From contig BSQZ01000040.1 of the NCBI GenBank assembly GCA_033239005.1, positions 4,582,099 to 4,646,098 of the forward strand: 64,000 nucleotides of DNA, written 5' to 3'. The stretch comes from Lamellibrachia satsuma. Its lineage: Eukaryota > Annelida > Polychaeta > Sabellida > Siboglinidae. Position numbers and translations under genes: made by a program. Position 1 is the stretch's first letter; each line of letters begins with the position of its first letter. The notes under the pieces were generated by a model. That model did not search any database, was not told where the DNA came from, and saw only the letters and a program-made list of their open reading frames with translations. Positions 13,412 to 27,836 of this stretch are shown here, piece by piece.

Positions 13412-13933
13412 TGTGTTATCATGGTATATATCACTTAGAAAGCGGTACATTTCAACATTTTAGTTTTTAATACTCCCCTATCTAACTATACGTAAATAGG
13501 AAAGATAGGGAAAATAGGGAAACCCGCTATTTGTCATATTTGCCAAATTTGGCAAACATGACAAATTGCTCTGATGTGATGAAGAAGATGAGAGGATGAG
13601 AGGACACTGCCCGAGTTGGTCTCCGGAATCAGACGCACCTGCAGGGAGGGCTGAAGAAAAAAGCGTCATTAATAACAATGAAATGTGTTAACGACAGACG
13701 GAAACCTACAATAAAACACTAGAGATACGATCGGGTTTCATTACACATTGAACTTGATTACGCAGTCAGAACACAGTTTCCTGTCGACGTCGCAGTTTTG
13801 ACTCTTCTACAACGTCTGTTCGGGTGCCGGTTTAGTGCATTCCGTGATAACTCAAACATTTGTGTCCGATAAACATCGTGGCCAACCACAGGTCGTGTAC
13901 TGTTGTGACTAGCACTGTGGTTCTTTCGAGGTA
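13412..13933. other. No gene recognised
   Basis: Includes the diverged relative of 9290-9450 noted above and nothing coding. Confidence 0.45.
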
Positions 13934-14300
13934 ACGTTACGCTCTTATGTAGCATAATATCTAAAACTTGGGATTGCTGAAAGCCCTTTACATTTCACTC
14001 CTTGGCAGACCTGTCCATTTCAACGCCATCTCGACTTCCCTGGGAAGCATACATCCACGCTATAATTACTGAGTGAAGACTATTCTTTCACATATCCACC
14101 ACAGTTTATGGCCAGGTTGTCATTTACAGTGAACTGAAGCAACGCGGAGTAAAGGAAATTGCCCAAGCTTCGGAACAGCAGCAATATGAGAGTACCATGT
14201 TCTACCCACACCCCAGCGGGCCCCAGCTACCCGGTTCGAACCCCAGGCCAACCCAGTTGTTCTACTACAACGGGGGACAATTTTCGTAGCAACGGAATTG
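13934..14300 (-). mobile_element. tRNA-derived SINE, copy 1
   Basis: On the minus strand a GGTTCGAACC box (pol III B-box-like, near 14231-14243) heads a body that aligns with the SINE at 49740-50220: CCTGGCCATA, then GTGGTGGA, then AATAGTCTTC, then GACAGGTCTGCCA, and a 3' end near ACGTTAC (13934). The A box is degenerate. Non-autonomous; it would need a LINE reverse transcriptase. Confidence 0.7.
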
Positions 14301-15043
<743 letters not shown>

Positions 15044-15520
15044 ACGTGCGCAGTTTCAATCGCCATTTTATGAACGATATGGTAATGTGTACGAACATAC
15101 ATTTTGTTTTTTTGGTGGTCGTTGTTTTACATAACCTAAAGAGGCGTCCAGTTTAAAGGACCGCCCAGAAATCACACCCAATGACAGTTGTGAAGAAACT
15201 GACGCGCCACCTTGTGAGTGCAATCAACAAGAGCAACATACATCAACGAAGCTACTACCCACAAAGCAAAATATGCAGGCAAGCACGCACGCACGTACAC
15301 ACGCACACACACACATACACGCGCGCGCGCGGGCACGTTCACCTCGGCATTGTGTAATGTTGAAGATTACAAACGAGTTAGATGTTGTATACGTTCATTA
15401 GATACACTCTATGCGAGAGACAATGGCAATGCTGAGACGTTCACAAAGTTCTTGTTCTTAGCGATATCGCTGTCTACCCGATGTAATTCTGTTCACATTA
15501 TGGGCATATCCGAAATATAA
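15044..15520. repeat. Composite repeat module R, copy 1
   Basis: Aligns with 16355-16790: GCGCAGTTTCAATCG, GACGCGCCACCTTGTGAGTG, an internal CA/CGCA block (15285-15335), then GGCATTGTGTAAT and a GTTCACAAAGTTCTTGTTCTT end. It is preceded by GT repeats and contains CA repeats, so the first 240 bp are flanked by inverted dinucleotide runs. Confidence 0.75.
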
Positions 15521-15524
15521 TGTT

Positions 15525-15820
15525 TAGACACTTCGAAAGCATGCAGGTGGCTTGCAACAAATAAACTCTGACGCTGACTTTGGCGAGACATAATATGCAT
15601 GCCTTGTATAAGTATTAGGGAGCAGTGGAAAGGGACAGTGTGCAGCCGTTGCAGTGCAGCAGTACAAGAACTAGTTGGCTTCACCCACATTACGAGAACT
15701 GCGGGGAATAACATTCCACATCCATTGAATGGACATATGTATAGCTGGTTATTACTGGATGCAACGATGCATGACTGAATGACAGGGATTGGTGTCATGA
15801 GTGTTGTATTACGTATTATC
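15525..15820. repeat. Interspersed module P, copy 2
   Basis: Counterpart of 9950-10340, more compact (see that entry). It sits between module R and module Q. Confidence 0.65.
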
Positions 15821-15824
15821 TCTT

Positions 15825-16068
15825 AAAAGCTTAAGAGCTTAGCAAACAATTAACACCCAATTTGGATTACGGGACACATGCTTGTGGGAGTGCATTAATT
15901 ACCTTGAGGAGATTGTCTTACACCGATCGAGATGTTAACGATCGTGTAGTTGAGACATTGCTTAATTACAACGTGGCTAAGGATGGCTTATATAATTGTC
16001 ATTGCAACAATATGTGTGGTCAGCAAAGATATGTGGCAATGGAAATTACTCAAAATCATTATTCATTA

Positions 16069-16070
<2 letters not shown>
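15825..16070. repeat. Interspersed module Q, copy 2
   Basis: Counterpart of 13120-13320 with an extra 40-base insertion around 15875-15920. It leads directly into a GT microsatellite. Confidence 0.75.
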
Positions 16071-16139
<69 letters not shown>

Positions 16140-16140
16140 C

Positions 16141-16191
<51 letters not shown>

Positions 16192-16240
16192 TGTGGGTGG
16201 GTGTATTTGTGTGTGTGTGTCACTCTAAGCTACTTCACAC

Positions 16241-16275
<35 letters not shown>
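16071..16275. repeat. (GT)n with GC island, then (TA)n microsatellite
   Basis: GT run 16071-16222 interrupted by a GCGCGCGCGCG block at 16131-16143, then a 32-bp TA run at 16244-16275. Confidence 0.95.
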
Positions 16276-16279
<4 letters not shown>

Positions 16280-16354
16280 ATTGATGACATTTTTCGTAAA
16301 TAAACTTTCGAAACATTACACCTTTGGTTCACATAATTGTTTTGTTTGCAAGCC

Positions 16355-16790
16355 GCGCAGTTTCAATCGTCATTTTTGTGAACGATGTGACAATGTGTGT
16401 GAACAAACATTTTGTGTTTTGCTGGTCGTTGTTTTACTCAACCCCAAGCGGCGTCCATTTGAACGCACCGCCCAGAAATCACATCCTATGTGACTGACAG
16501 TTGTGGAGAAACTGACGCGCCACCTTGTGAGTGCAATCAGCAAGAACAACATCAACGAAGGTACAACCCACAACGCAAAGTATGCACGCACGCATGCATG
16601 CATGCATGCATGCACGCGTGCAATCGAACGTTCACGTCGGCATTGTGTAATATTGAAGATTACAAGCGAATTAAATGTTGTATACATTCATTATATACAC
16701 TCTATGCGAGTGATTTAATGGCAATGCTAAGACGTTCACAAAGTTCTTGTTCTTAGTGATATCGCTGTCTCCCCGATGTTATTATTTCCA
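16355..16790. repeat. Composite repeat module R, copy 2
   Basis: Second copy of the 15044-15520 module, about 1.3 kb downstream. Its internal block is CGCA/TGCA (16585-16620) rather than CA, so the same site has drifted to a different microsatellite. Confidence 0.75.
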
Positions 16791-17089
16791 AATTATGGAC
16801 ACGGTATATCATACACAACCCATCATTTTGCCTCCACTGCTGTCTTTTGTTAGCACAAACAGTGACGTCAGGGTGTTTGGCGATTTGTTGCATACTCGTA
16901 TGTCATAGGACCCGAATAACGTCGCTAATTGCTTAGAAAGTTTGCTTATATAATGTAGACCTTTGATGCTGTTATCCTTCAACTTTTCCTTGGGCCGTGT
17001 GATGGTTTTCACGAGAGAACCGTTGTAGTATGGTGGTAATAGAGACACAGGTTCAAATATTGGTCAGTGTGAGTTGCCGTACTTGTACT

Positions 17090-17270
17090 TGTCAAATATT
17101 GCATCCTAAGAAACCAGAACGCCAATCCATTCAACAACAAATATCTCGTTATAAGATACCAGAATGTCAACCCATTCTATAACAAATATTGCATTCAAAG
17201 CAACCAGAACCACAATCCATTCAACAACAAATATCTCATTCTACGAAACCAGAATGTCAGTCCATTCAGT
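17090..17270. repeat. 45-bp minisatellite, about 4 copies
   Basis: Units beginning CCAGAA start at 17114, 17159, 17204 and 17249. Alternate units share TATCTC or TATTGC, giving a 90-bp higher-order period. Confidence 0.85.
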
Positions 17271-17640
17271 AAAAAAAAACATACTACAATGTCATCGCGA
17301 TTCGATTTTCCTTAACATTCTGACTTAAGGCAACGCCTAATATAAAAGGTATGAAGTTTTTTTACTTGGATGTTTGAGAATTATATTCAATGTCCCTACA
17401 CGTACACACTTAAATTGGCATTCTACTTTGAAGAAGATAAAAACACTTGAACCGAACAATGAACCAATGGTTTATGTACTAATTTATTTGTTGCAGGTGT
17501 TTTGTGGTGATATTAGTGCGTCGTATCAAACACGTATTATGTCTACGATTTTGTAGTAATGTTTTGTTTAGTGTTTGTCTAATCAACGGGTGGTGCATCA
17601 GTCTCCATACACCGGTAACGGTGACACTTATGTTCACTGG
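17271..17640. other. No feature recognised
   Basis: A short A-run and otherwise ordinary sequence. Confidence 0.5.
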
Positions 17641-17649
17641 TTGCTGACA

Positions 17650-17990
17650 AAGACACCTGAAAGTCGAATCACTGCAGCAGAAATGAAAGCCATACGAATG
17701 ATACAGGTTTTCATCAAATGATACAGGTTGTCATCAAATGGGGTAAACATGGAAACGATCATCGTAGAAGTGATCAAGATGAATAAATTGAGATGGTGTG
17801 GTCATGTGATTAGAAGAGGAGATGACACTGTCATAAAAGTGTCTCTAAGCATGACGATGACTGGAAAGAGTCAGAGAGGAAGGCGGAAAATAAAAAGCCA
17901 GCACCCACCTGGAGGAAAGGAACATTAGCCTCAACGATGTCATAAGAACGGAACAGTGGAATCGCGTCATTTGAACATATTTGGAAGGTT
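17650..17990 (+). pseudogene. LINE (RTE-like) ORF2 C-terminal fragment
   Basis: Plus-strand translation contains VIKMNKLRWCGHVIRRGDD and a GKSQRGRRK segment. This matches the LRWFGHV.R....GRRxRGRPK tail found near the C-terminus of RTE-like and related LINE ORF2 proteins. No catalytic domain remains. A duplicated ATGATACAGGTTnTCATCAAATG word flanks 17697-17740. Confidence 0.6.
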
Positions 17991-18644
17991 AACATTGGTT
18001 TTTTCTACTATGCGTACAGTATGATTATATACAATTAATAACCTACACACTATTGATAAATGAACTGACGAAGTGTCATGAACTTTGACTGTTCTTCCTC
18101 GTTTCGCATCGTAACGTTTTAGAATAATTGTGCAAAAATCACACTTATATAGTATAAACTACGACATGCTGGCTCGCGTGTGTAAGTGTGTTATACACTT
18201 TTGATGAAATCATCGCACAAACTCATATATCTTTGAATGGATTCAGTCAGAACTCGGCGGAAAAAGTGGTTAGATTGTATATATAATATAATATAATATA
18301 ACAAAACTATATTCACCGTTTTGTAAGTTTTATCTAATGAAGAAAACAATTATTTTGAAATCTTCAACAAACGTTCGCTCTCTAGTAATAAACCAGCCAG
18401 CGAAAGGCAGGCATGAACGCTCGCATGCAAGCATGCATGCACGCACGTCCAAAGAAATCACTTTCAGGACAATCATATAAACATCGCTTTATCCAAGGTT
18501 TACGACCGGGGTAATAACAAACCGCAGTTACAACTCCTTTATGACAGGTTGGTTGCGATACGTGAACTTTGAGAAACAGAAATAACAGTCTGGTGTGAAC
18601 AAGTCGATCATTCGCTTCATAAAACCTTATAGACGCGTCACACC
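17991..18644. other. No gene recognised
   Basis: A short ATAAT pentamer run near 18282-18300 and CATG/CACG repeats near 18420-18448. The word TATAGTATAAACTAC at 18151 is shared with 45239 (see the repeat entries at 45225 and 58310). Confidence 0.45.
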
Positions 18645-19222
18645 CGCCCCCCCCCCCCAAACGCACCCTCACCCCCACACACACATACATACACCCACAC
18701 ACACACCCACACAACCTTTACACACCCACCTAGACAAACACAAACACACACTTTCCCACATACCCATGCCCACACCTACACGAACCCACACCTACACACA
18801 CACGCACACACGCACGCACGCACGCACACACACACACCAACACCAACACAGACACATACACACACACACCCATCCCTCCACACACACCCATACACACTAC
18901 CACACACCGTCCCCCACACACACAAACAAACACACACACACACACACACAAACACACACACTACCACACCCATCCACACACACACACATACACTCACACA
19001 CACACACACATACACACACACACACACACACACAACTACCCACACGCCCATACCTACACACACCCACACATACACCCACCCACACATACACACACACACA
19101 CACACACACGTATACACACTCACACACATCCCACACACACGCACCCACGCACGCACACACACACACACACACACACACCCATACGCACACACACGCACGC
19201 ACGCGCGCGCACACACATACAC
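18645..19222. repeat. CA-rich cryptic microsatellite block, about 580 bp
   Basis: A mix of CA, CCCA, CGCA and ACACC units starting after a C10 run at 18648. All long Thr/His-rich or Cys/Val-rich frames here are artefacts. Confidence 0.95.
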
Positions 19223-20039
19223 TCGTCGTACAGCTTTGTTTTATTTTAGTACAAATCTTAGCAAGATTGACTTTTCTGTTGTTGGCAAAATGTTTCCTTA
19301 AATGCTAGGTCCGCGCAGAAAATGCACCGACGTACAGCTCCGTTTTTAATTGTGATGAGAAAAAAACTTCCATGTGCCTAAGCAGTTCCATAAATCCCCG
19401 GTGTATTTGATTAGTAATGGGGACGTGCAACCCTTTCTTAGTTTGTATGGAAAAAACCCATCTCCTATGTAGGTTGAAAATGGGCAATTTGTCCAATTTA
19501 TTTTGGAAGTTTTATGTCAACGTAATTGCGACTGTGCACACCGCATTAACTGTACAATGCCTGCAGCATAGGGTGCACAGTCAACAATAAATAGTCTGGA
19601 TAGCTACATCAGTGTAGAAGACAAACTGGTACTTGTTAGCAATACCAGTTTGACTAACAAACCCTTGTTGCTGTGCTGTTATATAATGTTCCAGCATAAG
19701 AATTTACAAGGGAAAAATATACTTAATATTGAGACTGCACAAACACAGTACCAGCTAGTCTATTTAAAATTCACTATACACAAAACCGGGTGTAAGTAAT
19801 CCCCCCAAGAAAAAAAACAGTTCTGCTGTTGCATTATTCCCTGGTTTCCCTGACTGACTTGTGATTGTCAAAGTGATGCTTAAGTGAATCTGATATAATC
19901 GTGGACGGGATCCGAAAACCTTAGTGAAACCTGTAACCAACGTGTTAGTTATATTTGTGTCGTATCCCTGCAACATAAATTGTAAGACATTAGGTTTGAC
20001 TCGTGTTGATATCACGCTACCGCTCCTTGTAAATTTTAA
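19223..20039. other. No gene recognised
   Basis: No domain or clear repeat seen. Two homopolymer-rich spots at 19799-19818 and 20081-20098. Confidence 0.5.
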
Positions 20040-21040
20040 TCAGTAGATTATTGCTGGCCCCTGTGTTTATCTCAACCTGTTTTTTTTGTGGGGGGGGGCT
20101 CTGTAATGGGTTCTGCTGTGGGGAGGCTTTGCCTTGCCCCGGCACACGAGCTGAATATGCTCCTCCTTTTTGCAGAAGGAACATCCATGTATGCATCTGC
20201 AATATGGCCTTTGACATTTCCTCTTGTTAAAGTCAAAACAGAAACGGGAGGGGCGTGGTCGGGAGCTTCCGGGAGCATATTCACGAAAGGGCTGGGCCGA
20301 GACAGATGTGTTTGCTGCTTTTGCCTTACACTTTGCTTTAACGCTGGAGTAGAGGGGTAGTTAAAGAGATTCCAAGAAGTATCCGTCCTCTCTCGCCTCG
20401 CCCCTTCTGTGCATGCATGGTCAGGATGTGATCCATGTAAGTCATCAACTGGCTGCCCTCCTCCTCAGGATTCCTTTCGGCCCTGATGGCTGCATAAGTC
20501 ATAAAGAGGTGCAGCCATTCACCAATTTGATCGACAGGGATGACTGCCCGTTTTCTGTCTAATGTGGGAGCGGCCGGATCCTCCTGGCGGTCAAGATCAC
20601 AATCTGTGCGCAGAATGCGCAGGGGAAAATACCCGTTGCTACATATGCGCCATCTGCTACTTCTTGACATAGCTGAAGCGGTCAGAAGCGGTACTCCCTG
20701 ATGTTGATGTCGATCCGTGCCGCTTCGCCTTCCTGTGGGTACGCATTTCAATCTCCTCGACGGAAGAGTCGCTGTCGAGCGACGGCGAGCGGCGTCCTCG
20801 TTTCGCTGCCCGATGACGACTCAAAGGCTGGGCTGGTCGACCTCCATCGGGCTGTTCGTCTGGTTGTGAAGATGGGCCAGCAGTGGCAGGAGCAGGCGCT
20901 GGCTGTTCTCTGCGCAAGGTTTCGAATTTCTCATCGATCTTCGCCAACATGGTGGCCAGGAGAACCTCCATATTGGGTACGTCAGGGGTACGGACCGCCG
21001 GCGCTTGTTAGTCAGGCGTACCACCTGGAGCGCTCTTAAC
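20040..21040 (-). pseudogene. DIRS/Ngaro-like element ORF1 (gag-like) relic
   Basis: The minus strand reads, in successive frames, a short start (NMEVLLATMLAKIDEKFETL, 20971), a Pro/Ala/Gln linker, a Ser/Arg-rich basic stretch (RRSPSLDSDSSVEE), then after a frameshift near 20660 the segment IGEWLHLFMTYAAIRAERNP (20500s) with LMTYMDHILTMHA. I associate this EW...F..Y...YM..I pattern with ORF1 of tyrosine-recombinase retrotransposons, by memory only. Base composition is GC-richer than the flanks. No RT or recombinase is next to it. Confidence 0.45.
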
Positions 21041-23815
21041 AGGCTTCTTGACCCGCCCATGCGCCGTCCAATGTTTTGTTTTGATCTGGAACCCAGCATC
21101 ATTTAATCCACTACCACCTGCAGTAGAATGCCCATATGGTGCAGAAGTTGTGCATGAAATAACGGCATTGCCTGGTGCATAATAGCAAACCCAGGTCTTG
21201 TTCACAGATAGTAAGAACAAAACACTACGTTACTGCTGTGTATTGGTCAAGTGAATTGTTTGCCTATAATGCTTGAAACATGTGGCCAATGAATTGATAA
21301 ATCATTTGTGTTATGCCATGAATGTTCATATTATCAAACTGGATGATTTTCACAAAATGTTTCTATGTTGTAAATTGCAAATACGGCCGCATGTATACTG
21401 TTACCCCCAGGGAATATTTTGCCTAACAGTCCATCGTGTGTGGACCGTATTGGAAAACCTCATCAGGATCCCTCACTCAATAGCATTATAAATTAAAAAA
21501 TAACTAAAGTATACATAATAAAATAACATCCCCCAGCCTAACCCATATACAATGGTATGTGGTGACACCTAGCGAATATACCTACATCAATTATGCAGTA
21601 ATTTAGCCCAAGGCCAAGTTGATGATTAGCTTGCAGTGTTTTTGGCCTGGCCTGTCCGAATAATTCTATTTTGACCTCGCCCTCTTTAAGGGCTATCAGG
21701 CATGGCCCGTTTTCGCGCTAATAAGCTGCCGTTGTAGCCGTGTAAACAAAGGGCAGAGCCACGAGGTCGACCTGCTTGTCTGACTAAATAGAGGAGCGCC
21801 GCCCTTATAAAGAAAATGTATTGAATCGATTGGGACGAGCTTACTGCAAAGGAAACGTTAATTAACGCTACTTCAAAGCCGCAACAATAGCCATATAACG
21901 ACCATTGTAGGTAGATACCTTAGATCGTGCTGGCACTTCCCACCTAAAGAAAACTATGGAACAGACAATACGTCTGTGAATTATTCTATTCTTTATGTAA
22001 TGTCCTGTTGCATTTCCAAAACGTTGTGGCACATTTATTATTATTAGAATATACATTCGTAAACACACGGCCCCCACAAGTTACAGTTTCTATCATGTTG
22101 GCGTCACACGATCAATTGAGTACCACCGATTTAGATGTTGATGATGTCTCAGCTTTCACGTTTAGTGCGAATTAGTTTGATTTCGGGATTGCTGCACGTA
22201 ACCCGATTTCACATATTAGTTCTAGTACAATATATTTTAAGTATTAGTGTGCTAAAAACGTCCATTTAATTAATTATTTATAAATCATCAAAGTTTAACG
22301 ATCCATATGGGATTTACAAAAGTTCGCTTAATGCAACAGTTGAATATAAACTGACACGGCATCTAGTGAGCAAGCACTAAACAATACGCATTTACACTGG
22401 CAACAGCTGCAACTATGTCTAAGTCTAATACTATTAAAGGTTCCTCCTCAGTTCAATTTTTTCGCTAGTCTCATTTCAAATTCATTTTGCCAAATATCAA
22501 ACCTACACAGTACCCACCGCAATATGCTCTTTTGTGCAACGCGTGTATGTCGTTGTTTGCGTGCAAGCATCAGACAAACTTTTAAATTATTTATGTTTGG
22601 TCAATTAATTAATTAAAGTGAAAAAGGAAACGCTGAAATCTAACGAAGAATTTCACCCTTGGTAAAATATAATTTGTCATGTGATCAGCGAGAGGGTGTA
22701 AGTCACGACCATGATCAACACTGTCCCATATGGACCAACTCAACTCTGCCAACACATCTACCCAATGGGTATAACACGTCTCTGACAAATCTACACGTTT
22801 AATTAATAAGGCGACACACTTAATTAACATAGACTTATAGGCCAAACGCAACTGCTAACGTATGCTAATTTGCTCAGTAAATTAATTCCTTGATGTATTT
22901 TGGGGTAAAGAACACTCGTCTTCGTTCTTTAACCGCTGCTCAACTAATCCGCACCGAGGGTTTGGATAGTTCAACTAGCACCGTTTTGACAATTAAGCTT
23001 TTTAGAAATAACTCCTCATTAATATGCGAAGTGATGTTAAAATAATTTTCTTCCCTGTGCATAATTAAGCCATTTGTAAGCGCACAAACAATACCGTCTG
23101 TTCACGTACGTTGATAGTTTGCACACCAGCAGACATTAATCACAATCACCAAAAGTTTAAAAAAAACATCAAAACATATAATTTTAGCTCACACATTCTG
23201 ACATTTGTGACAAATAGTACTTATTGTACGTCACCCATGTTCTAATAACATGTTCAATCACTGGTGATCACCATGTAGCTTTCGCTGTTGTTGTTTCCTG
23301 GAAAACATGGGAGGCTCAACTAAACAAGCGGCTCAACTAACACTGCCAGCTGAGAATGCAGTTTAAACGTATTACGTGTACTTTGACGTTGTGGTCCCTC
23401 GCGCTATCGTAATGATGTCATATAAACGGAATTGGTTTTTGACATGGGTGGTAAACACCATGTTATCCTGCGTGATAATGAACAAAGGTGTGCGTGTATG
23501 CACCGGTAGCAGAACATTATATAAAACTAGAACGTTTTGCACACCTTTTGTCTGGCCCTGAAAACCGTCGTTGATATTGGTTGTTTGGTTGTGTCTAAGC
23601 TTGCACGGGAAGCTCAATCCCAGCTCGGGGCATTCGTCTAACTTGGGGCAGTTTAAACAACAGCCAACTTTGGCTAGGAAATCTATGAATATGTTATTGG
23701 CACCAACGATACTTGTATTGGACTATCCAAGACCCAACCCCACGTAATGTATGCGTCAATGACAGTTCAGAATCGAAGCATTTTATACTGTGATTACATG
23801 GATATAGTAACATAA
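21041..23815. other. Long stretch without recognisable genes
   Basis: About 2.8 kb with only short open frames lacking domains. The word ACACCTAGCGAATA at 21566 resembles CACCTAGCGAATACG at 3975, next to a CR1 5' UTR, and may be repeat-derived. Could contain regulatory DNA; nothing specific seen. Confidence 0.4.
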
Positions 23816-24000
23816 GGTAAAGGTACGTTCTTATATAGCGCGGTATCCAGTCCGTAGTATCGCTCAAAGCGCTTTACACTTCACCCCCTGGCAGACCTGT
23901 TCATTCCAAGGCCATCTCAGCTTCTCTGGGAAGCATTCAGCCACGCTATAATTGCGCGGAGACTATTCGTTCACATTTCCACCACTGTCTGCATTGGGAT
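23816..24000 (-). mobile_element. tRNA-derived SINE, copy 2 (3' part)
   Basis: The minus strand gives the 3' half of the SINE family seen at 13934-14300 and 49740-50220: GTGGTGGAAATGTGAACGAA, AATAGTCTCCG, GCTGAGATGGCC, GAACAGGTCTGCCAGG and the terminal GTACCTTTACC. The tRNA-like head is missing, i.e. 5'-truncated. Confidence 0.75.
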
Positions 24001-24836
24001 AAGATTATAATAATAGAAAGTAGACAATAACATGTGTTATTAATTTTATTTACGCCGCTGGCCTATCCCGCTTCCACCATTCAATGTTTACATTGCTTAC
24101 ATTCATTAGGTGGCGTCGCGATGCAATGTCGTGGGTAGTTGCGGCACAGACAAATATTTTATCTCATATTGTTTCACACTATGAACACAGATCTTCACGT
24201 GTGTTCGTTTCACGTTATGCTGGTTGATTCACTAGATTTTAGTAGGTATATAGATATGCATAATATATAGAATGATCCAGTAGAATATCATCTTGTGCTG
24301 TCCTTCAATTTACCCTACTTATTTAATGGAAGGTTGTAATTGTGTCACTAGATTGTAATTTCTTAATTTTATTTGACCTTGATGAATGCATCCCTTACAT
24401 GAGAGTTGTCGATTTTATATTCATATTCCTCTCGTCATCCAATTAATAAATGCTCTTTACAGACAACACTATTTTTTTGTTCGCGTAGCAAATGAGCTCA
24501 TAGTTCTGTCAACAATATATACAAATGATTTCATTGTAGCTAACCCGACACTTTTTCCATTTTGAAGCCGCAAGCCATACATATTGAATGGATAACAATA
24601 GTTCCTCAAATTTGTGTATTTTACCATGCAATATCATGTGTGCAAGAATTTACATTTCGTTAACTGCAATTTTACCTGCCATGTAGACAAACCAATTGTA
24701 CTGACAGATGGAAACGAAGAAAATATACTGGTTCACATAACAAATTGGTGTGAATATAGGACAGAGAACAGCGACATAACAGAATTAGAAGACGGCGGAT
24801 AAAATCATTAATCGTTATTGATTCATCGAAAACTCT
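24001..24836. other. No gene recognised
   Basis: The 62-aa frame at 24614-24802 shows no known motif; its status is open. Confidence 0.4.
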
Positions 24837-24837
24837 T

Positions 24838-26760
<1,923 letters not shown>

Positions 26761-27736
26761 ATGATAATATCGATATTACTGAAGACAAAATAACGAACAC
26801 ACAGAACTCCACCGATGAAGGATGAGTGACTCATCCGATATATTTGAAAGAATACGTCAATTCATTAAATATTTATAATTTTATAAAATGCGTCGTACGA
26901 ACATTGCATGTGTTAATGCAATTTAAAGGGAATCACGTTTTATTGTTGTCTACGGATTTAGCTTGATCACTATATATGATTTGGCTAAATCTTCAATAAA
27001 AACATGCCTGGCCACACATTATCCAAACAATACACGTAAACAATGGCAGAAATGAGGAGAAACATGGTGACGCCACCTCTCGGAGTCAGGATAGTCAAGG
27101 CTACCTAAATCTGTCAACATTGCCCGCCATCTATAAATGATTACCATATCATGTGCCATCTACCACTGAATAAACTGATTTCACGTATGTCTATGCCCAA
27201 TTTGATGGCTGGTTTGCGCTTAGAAAGATATGAAGAATCAGATAATCTGAGGATTTGGCTTTGCAAGAACGTGAAATACATGCAAGTGGATAATGTTCGC
27301 CAACATCTGTAAAAGCAAAAGCAAAATATTTAATATCAATGAACATTTTTATATGCATTTATTATTATTTTATTATTACAAAATTTTTGTTTTTATTATT
27401 TATGGTAGAACTATTTGGACTATCTCTTAGAAGAGTTATTATTGGGATTGTTTTTAATATAATTAATATATATTTTAATATATAATTTGTTATTTACTTA
27501 ATATATTTAATTTGTAATATAATTAATGCTATTTTAATCAGTTATGATGGCATGTATGTAACGAGAGAGAGCAATTATTATTATTATATTATATTATTTA
27601 AAGTGCCAGTTATGAAGAACAGTAGAAAATTAACAATATATTTATTTATACAAATTGTGCCCATTTTGACAATTGTACCTTGTCCACAGTGACAGTTAGT
27701 TAAAGCGACCTACCGCAACATATATGCACTGCATGT
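26761..27736. other. No gene recognised; very AT-rich
   Basis: 27340-27600 is dominated by TATT/TAAT words. Nothing coding. Confidence 0.5.
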
Positions 27737-27836
27737 GATTTAACAAGATTTAACAAGATTTGCCATCCAAGCCAGAGGCCCAGATGGCAAGTGGACAAGG
27801 AAGCCATTGGCTTATCGAGAGTCCAACAATGTTCAC

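Noticed and set aside
18595..19308. 237-aa Thr/His-rich open frame
   Set aside because: It is almost wholly CA-rich repeat; the opposite strand is equally open.
20088..20360. Plus-strand 90-aa frame
   Set aside because: It overlaps the more meaningful minus-strand DIRS-like ORF1 reading and has no recognised domain.
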